Source: Costus lasius
Taxonomy: Eukaryota > Streptophyta > Magnoliopsida > Zingiberales > Costaceae
Assembly: GCA_027563935.2 (NCBI GenBank)
Contig: CM050447.1
Span: 16,880,001-16,944,000 of the forward strand
Direction of reading: 5' to 3'
Length of the DNA: 64,000 nucleotides
Part shown: positions 59,484 to 64,000 of the stretch, in pieces
Numbering within the stretch: position 1 is the stretch's first letter
How the letters are laid out: each line of letters starts with the position of its first letter
Position numbers and translations under genes: made by a program
The notes under the pieces: generated by a model
What the model saw: only the letters and a program-made list of their open reading frames with translations
Database searches by the model: none
Told to the model about the DNA's origin: nothing

Positions 59484-61687
59484 TGTTGACACAGATTTAT
59501 ATAGCATTTCAAGCATAATTTTACAGTCAGAATCATCTGTATTTCTGGGCTTTCTGTCTCATTATTGCCTTAATTGCCTTACATCTATGGAATCTACACC
59601 TCACTTGGTATTTTCACGTTTTCAGGTCAAAACGACCATAAAGAAGTTGGATTCTGGGACTTTTTGTTATGGCTCGACCCACGGCTCCTTCGGGCTTCCT
59701 TATGGGCCTCAGCTCGGCCCTTCCTTAGGCCGACCATAACACATCAAGCCTGGGACCCGAATCCCGGCACGGTTCCCCCCGTGCATATTCAATCTGCAGC
59801 GGGATTCGACCCCTAGACATGACCCTCACGGATCATGACCCTTTAACCATTGGGCTAAGGAGCAGTGGGTCGGGCCATAACACTTTTGTGGTAGAGGAGC
59901 TCATCCTAATACAAGATGATCCTAACTAGAAGTTTTCAGATTCATTGAAGCCTTTGCTGGAAATCACGATCAGGTCACAATCAGAATCATGCCCGTGACT
60001 CATCTCCGCACTTAAGCTGCAACTGATAAATCACGACCGGGTCACGACCAAATTCACACCCGAGATCGTGGACCCCCCCTGTTGCGAAATCACCGTTTTA
60101 ATCCAGATTTCTTTGATCTAACCCTAGGAGAAGCTCAGAGGCACTCAGGACCTTTCTCCCCCATTGACAAAGAGACTCGAAACAGCTTTTCAGAGGAGAA
60201 ATCGGCGCAAGGAGTGATGATTCCATGGAGGATGGGCGGCTGGAAGCGTTGCAGAGCATGGAGGTTGGCAGAAATCTCTTTTAGCTTAAGCTTTGCAGCA
60301 GATTCCTTTTGCAGAGCATGGGGAAGAGAAGAAGCGCAGAAGAGATGGGAGATAAAAGCTTTGTGGATTCGAGGAGAAAAGGGAGGAGATCGCACAGAGG
60401 GAAGTGCTGCACCTGAGAGGAAGAAACCACACCAGGAAAGAGGGCTGCGCACCTGCAAATATAGAAAATCCTTTTACGTAGCACACCTCAGAGATAAGTT
60501 TTGTAAGGAAAGATCTTTGAGCTTCATTCAATTTGCTGCGTTTATTGTTCAATCCATGCAAAAGTATTGTATGATCTTACTTTTCCTTTGTAATTCTTGC
60601 ACAACTTGCCTATGTGTGTACTATTAAGGATTATTACTTGTGATTTCATGATGAAAATGATAGGCTAAGTTCTAAATCAGGATGTGGGGTAACCCTTGAT
60701 GACTTACTAGTCGTAATAGTTTAGCTCTATCTGCCGAAGTCCTAGCTCGACCTTATGTGCGTGCTAAGCCTGCATTTCCCATAAGGGTATGCTTAAGCCT
60801 TTAGTCGCCTAGGTGAGGTTTGTAAATCAGTATCTTTAGGAGAAAAATCTCGCTTGTGGATCTGTACTCACCTACGGGGATTATAAGGAGCTTAGGCGCT
60901 TCGGGGAGAAGCTTATCCGACCGAGCGTCAAAACCATTTGGTTGGGAGTTAATCAAATCTGTTGGTATGTTATGTCTACGTTGCCCGAAAGGAAACATTT
61001 GAGCCTTTTAGTTCCTCGTGTGGGGTTTGTAAATCAAGGGCTAGGGGAAACCACCTTGACGAACTGTACTCCCTCGGCGTGAGTTCCTGGATCTTAGACG
61101 CATCTGGCAAACCAAAAGTGCGCTGGAGCGTTGGATTGTATCTGGATTCTTTGCCTGCGCTGCTCGAGAGGGCGCGCTTGAGCCAGGAGTTCCGCTGGGG
61201 AGGTTTGTAAACCAGGAATTCTCGGGGAGGACCCCTCTTGTTAACCTATACTCACCTTGAAGGTATTAGGGCCTTAGACATGTTAGGGAGACAGTAAGTC
61301 TGACTAAACGTTAGAACCCTACGGATTTGACTGGTGGCTTAGTCCGAGGGAGTGGACGAGGTCATTGGAGGGAGCGACCTACACGACAGGAGGCTAAATC
61401 CCTTGAACTAGACAGGACGCTGGCAATAGAGTTTAACTATTCAACTGTAAGGAGTCAAAGCGCTGAACTCATTTCCTGATACATTTCCTCATGCAAATTC
61501 CTCCATTTATGTTCTTGTGCATTTAATTAGTTTAACACTTCAAACTTCACAAATTTTGACATTGTCTAGCTAGCAAATTCGAGATCTATCGGTACTTGCT
61601 CATTACTCCTTGTGGGATCGATATTTTACTACTTCGATAGACTCGTGCACTTGCGGAAAGCCTATCAAGCATCCTTGGGCTCTATCA
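59484..61687 (+). mobile_element. Solo LTR (2,204 bp) nested in the element C LTR
   Basis: It starts TGTTGACACAG, ends GCTCTATCA and is flanked by the perfect 5-bp duplication cccac (59479-59483 and 61688-61692). It aligns with the solo LTR at 10634-12668, in the same orientation, including three internal repeats (near 60768, 60966 and 61151). It is longer because it carries a 216-bp insertion at 59666-59881. Confidence 0.87.
59666..59881. mobile_element. 216-bp terminal-inverted-repeat MITE inside the solo LTR
   Basis: The ends read GTTATGGCTCGACCCACGG and, inward from the right, GTTATGGCCCGACCCACTG. The related solo LTR at 10634 has no such insert at the same place (around 10811), giving an empty-site comparison. 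The flanks acttttt and acttttg suggest a target duplication of 7-9 bp, blurred by a T run, so the superfamily (hAT or Mutator) is open. A gggattcgacccctag piece resembles a tRNA arm but no tRNA folds. Confidence 0.75.
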
Positions 61688-62365
61688 CCCACGTGCGAGC
61701 AAGCCTTCCTGCACCGGTATTCGCTGGCGTGTGACATGGCTGGACGCCTACAGGCATTCCTTCCCCTCCGGCCATTCTCGCCTACGCACGAGAAGGACGA
61801 GACCATCGGCTTCCTCGTCCCCTACGGGTGACGTTGCCAGCGGGGCGTCATCCGGCCTCTTCGCCGATGTGCAAGTGAGGAGCTGGTTGGATTCTTTCCG
61901 TCAACGGCATGCGACGCCGTGTAGATAACCGTCTGTGATCGCCGAGCGCCGGCTTGATCTGCAGACGTGTACGTGAGTCCAGCTCCCTGACGGGGACGTC
62001 CGGTTCTCTCCTCAGTTCTCTCTCCGGCACGGGAGCGTGTTCGGAAATGATTGTGAACCTCGTCCAACGTGGTTGATCACGGGTGCGTCCCTTTTGGGTT
62101 CGGGTGAACCCGGTTTGACTCGACGACACCGGTCCTTGGTGAATCGTGAGCATCGATCCAAGTCCTATTGGAACGGCATCGATCTTCCGCAGAGTCCATA
62201 GTCGGGTTGGGAGTCAGTTCGAGGAATCGACCCCACCAGTCGCGCCCAATCCAGCGGTTCCGATCATTGTGATACCTGCGTTGACATATTTGGACTCGAG
62301 TCAAGCATTGACTCATAAGCAAAAAATCATAAAAAAATATTACCGTAAATAAGGGCGTGACATCT

Positions 62366-62377
62366 TGGTATCAGAGC
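62366..62377 (+). promoter_or_regulatory. Primer-binding site of element C
   Basis: TGGTATCAGAGC follows the LTR end after a three-base spacer and is complementary to the 3' end of initiator methionine tRNA. Confidence 0.88.
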
Positions 62378-62450
62378 CACAAGCACTGAACGTTCCAACT
62401 TGTACGAGCATCGTACGTGCATTTCGACTGACCTTCCTGCTTGTATGCAG

Positions 62451-64000
62451 ATGTCTTCAACGAATAGCACACTATCGTCCCTCAAAGACATAATCAGAGA
62501 TGGAGTTTTGGATCCCCGCATATCAGTGTAGATCATCTCCACACTGCTCGTCTCCAACGAGCGCCTTGCAGCTCAGGTGACTCGACTCACCGAGGAGCTA
62601 GAGGCATCCCAGGCGGAGGTCGCGTTGCTGAAGCACGCCACGGCGTCTTCGATAGCATCGACCACGGCCGATTTCGGCCACGGGACCGTCGTACGACGAC
62701 ATGTCCCGGAGCCTACCCCCATCCCAGGGGTGCGCTGCTCCATGGAAGTTGCAAACTTCCCTTGGGATATGGTGACACATTCCCAATCTATTTAGATCCC
62801 CGAGGGGGAGCAAGCCCAAGCTTACATTGCGTATCTCTCCGGAGATGCGAAACTGTTGGGGTGGATACAGGCCGCTCCCAATTTATTCAGGATCGATCTA
62901 GCCCGTAAACTCTCTTGGGAGAGGCTTAAAACGGGGATCGTGACTCAGTTCCTTCCAAGGAACTTGACGCGTTATGTGAGGCGCGCCCTCGAGAAAGTCC
63001 GGTATGTTGCGAACATCTGGAACTATGTGCAGCAGTTGTATCGAGCTGCGGAAGCTATGATGGACCACATAGGGTCTGGGGAACATGTCCCCTTTTTAGC
63101 CCCGGCCACTGCGAGTGGTATGACTTATACTTCGTGAATGAGGAGTTCGTTCGCCGTGAAGGGCAAAAAGCCATTCACGCGGGAGAGTCAGCCCGCGACA
63201 CCAAAGCCAACAAAGACGGTCGGAGACCGCTCACCTTCTACCACAGCAGTAGAGGAGAGCAATGCACGAGATCAGGAGACGCTCTTGAATCCCCTTGTTC
63301 TAGGCACTGCCTCTACTAATAGTGGGAGGCCTATATTGCTTTATATTGCCTCCCACATAAACTCTCTACCGGTGAACGCTATGATTGATACAGGTGCATC
63401 GCACCTTTTCATAAGCGAAGTCATGACTAAGAGAGTTGGACTTAAGATGTCCCCATCACAGGACCGAGTGAGATCGGTTGGTGTAGTAGACCCCGAGGTC
63501 TTAGGGGTATCGTACGATGTGGATATCGTAATTGGTAGTTGGTAGGGCCGCTGCCATGCGAAGATTCTGAAACTGTCAGACTATGAAGCTATCTTTGGCC
63601 TTGAACTTTTGGTCAAGGCAAAGATAGTTGTGATGCCATATTTATGTGGGATATAGATACATGATGAGGACTCTTGTTGCCTCGTTCCCTACATTGGTAG
63701 CACGGAGCCGAGGAAGGGAAAGAAGAGGGACTCCTGGGGAGTGCCCTTGTCGACGAACGCCTTGGCTGCAGGGTTGCGCCAAGAAGATCCGACGCTTATG
63801 GCCGTTTGGGTGGAGGGCCCCCACCCGACAAGGAGTAAGACTCCCTTAGTGGTCCAAAAAGTATTGGAGGAGTTTGCTGATGTGATGCCTTCGGAATTAC
63901 CGAAGCACCTCCCACCTAGGAGAGGGATCGACCACAAGATAGAGCTTGTGGCAGGATCTACTCCCCCATCCAAGGCTCCTTATAGGATGCCGCCGGTGGA
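62451..64000 (+). pseudogene. Gag-protease-RT start of element C, broken and cut by window end
   Basis: A Gag frame starts at ATG 62451 and matches element A's Gag. It meets a stop at 62528 and further breaks. The Gag core (62856-63137) lacks its end and the zinc knuckle, an apparent deletion. The protease with DTGAS (63138-63545) is open, then stops occur at 63543-63545 and near 63655. The N-terminal part of reverse transcriptase begins near 63850 and runs to the window edge. It is the same family as element A but an independent insertion. Confidence 0.85.

Larger units (their letters stand above)
58380..62362 (+). mobile_element. 5' LTR of a second element A-family chromovirus (element C), interrupted
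   Basis: It starts TGTTAGGC and ends GGGCGTGACA, like the element A LTRs in element orientation. It is interrupted by a solo LTR at 59484-61687. Without that insert the LTR is about 1,770 bp, close to the 1,739 bp of element A. A primer-binding site follows directly. The 3' LTR lies beyond the window. Confidence 0.85.

Noticed and set aside
59776..59870. tRNA-like sequence (gggattcgacccc, aaccattgggctaagg)
   Set aside because: The pieces do not fold into a cloverleaf and belong to a small inverted-repeat element.

Overview
The window is nuclear DNA from a flowering plant. It has spliced genes with GT-AG introns, long AT-rich introns full of transposon remains, Ty3/gypsy chromovirus retrotransposons, Ty1/copia relics and many small non-autonomous DNA transposons. 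The very GC-rich first exon of the bromodomain gene and the nucleoredoxin subtype hint at a monocot, but I cannot name a species. All gene models were read by eye from splice-site phase and protein similarity.

Layout. (1) 1-7955: a 516-bp hAT-type MITE at 552-1067, then a complete three-exon nucleoredoxin-like gene (1734-3919, +, 398 aa), then about 4 kb with no recognisable gene. (2) 7956-28727: a nest of LTR retrotransposons about 20.8 kb long. The outer element is an old, broken minus-strand chromovirus. A 2,035-bp solo LTR sits in its integrase region, and a short TGTTAGG...GTGACA solo LTR sits in its right LTR. That short LTR was in turn split by a young plus-strand chromovirus present as a tandem array (pol end - LTR - gag-pol - LTR). 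The young gag-pol is intact except for one in-frame TAG. (3) 29154-43370, minus strand: a complete eight-exon gene for plant LpxK (tetraacyldisaccharide 4'-kinase, 398 aa), stretched to 14.2 kb. Its introns hold three hAT MITEs, a PIF/Harbinger-like element, a degenerate 18-unit minisatellite, a UDP-glycosyltransferase pseudogene fragment and a copia RNase H relic. (4) 46132-56476, minus strand: a complete nine-exon gene for a 926-aa bromodomain protein of the plant BRD1/2/13 type. A 6-kb intron inside the bromodomain holds a copia relic and another hAT MITE. (5) 58380-64000: the 5' LTR and first part of a second copy of the old chromovirus family, plus strand, running off the window. Its LTR contains another solo LTR, which itself contains a 216-bp terminal-inverted-repeat element.

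The three host genes are unrelated in function: redox or chaperone-like, lipid A-type biosynthesis, and chromatin reading. They share only their surroundings. The main interest is structural. There are several nested insertions with exact target-site duplications, five hAT-type elements in two terminal-repeat families with unusual interiors, a tandem chromovirus array, and a kinase gene whose small exons survive inside transposon-filled introns. I found no prokaryotic-type system, CRISPR array, rRNA or convincing tRNA gene.
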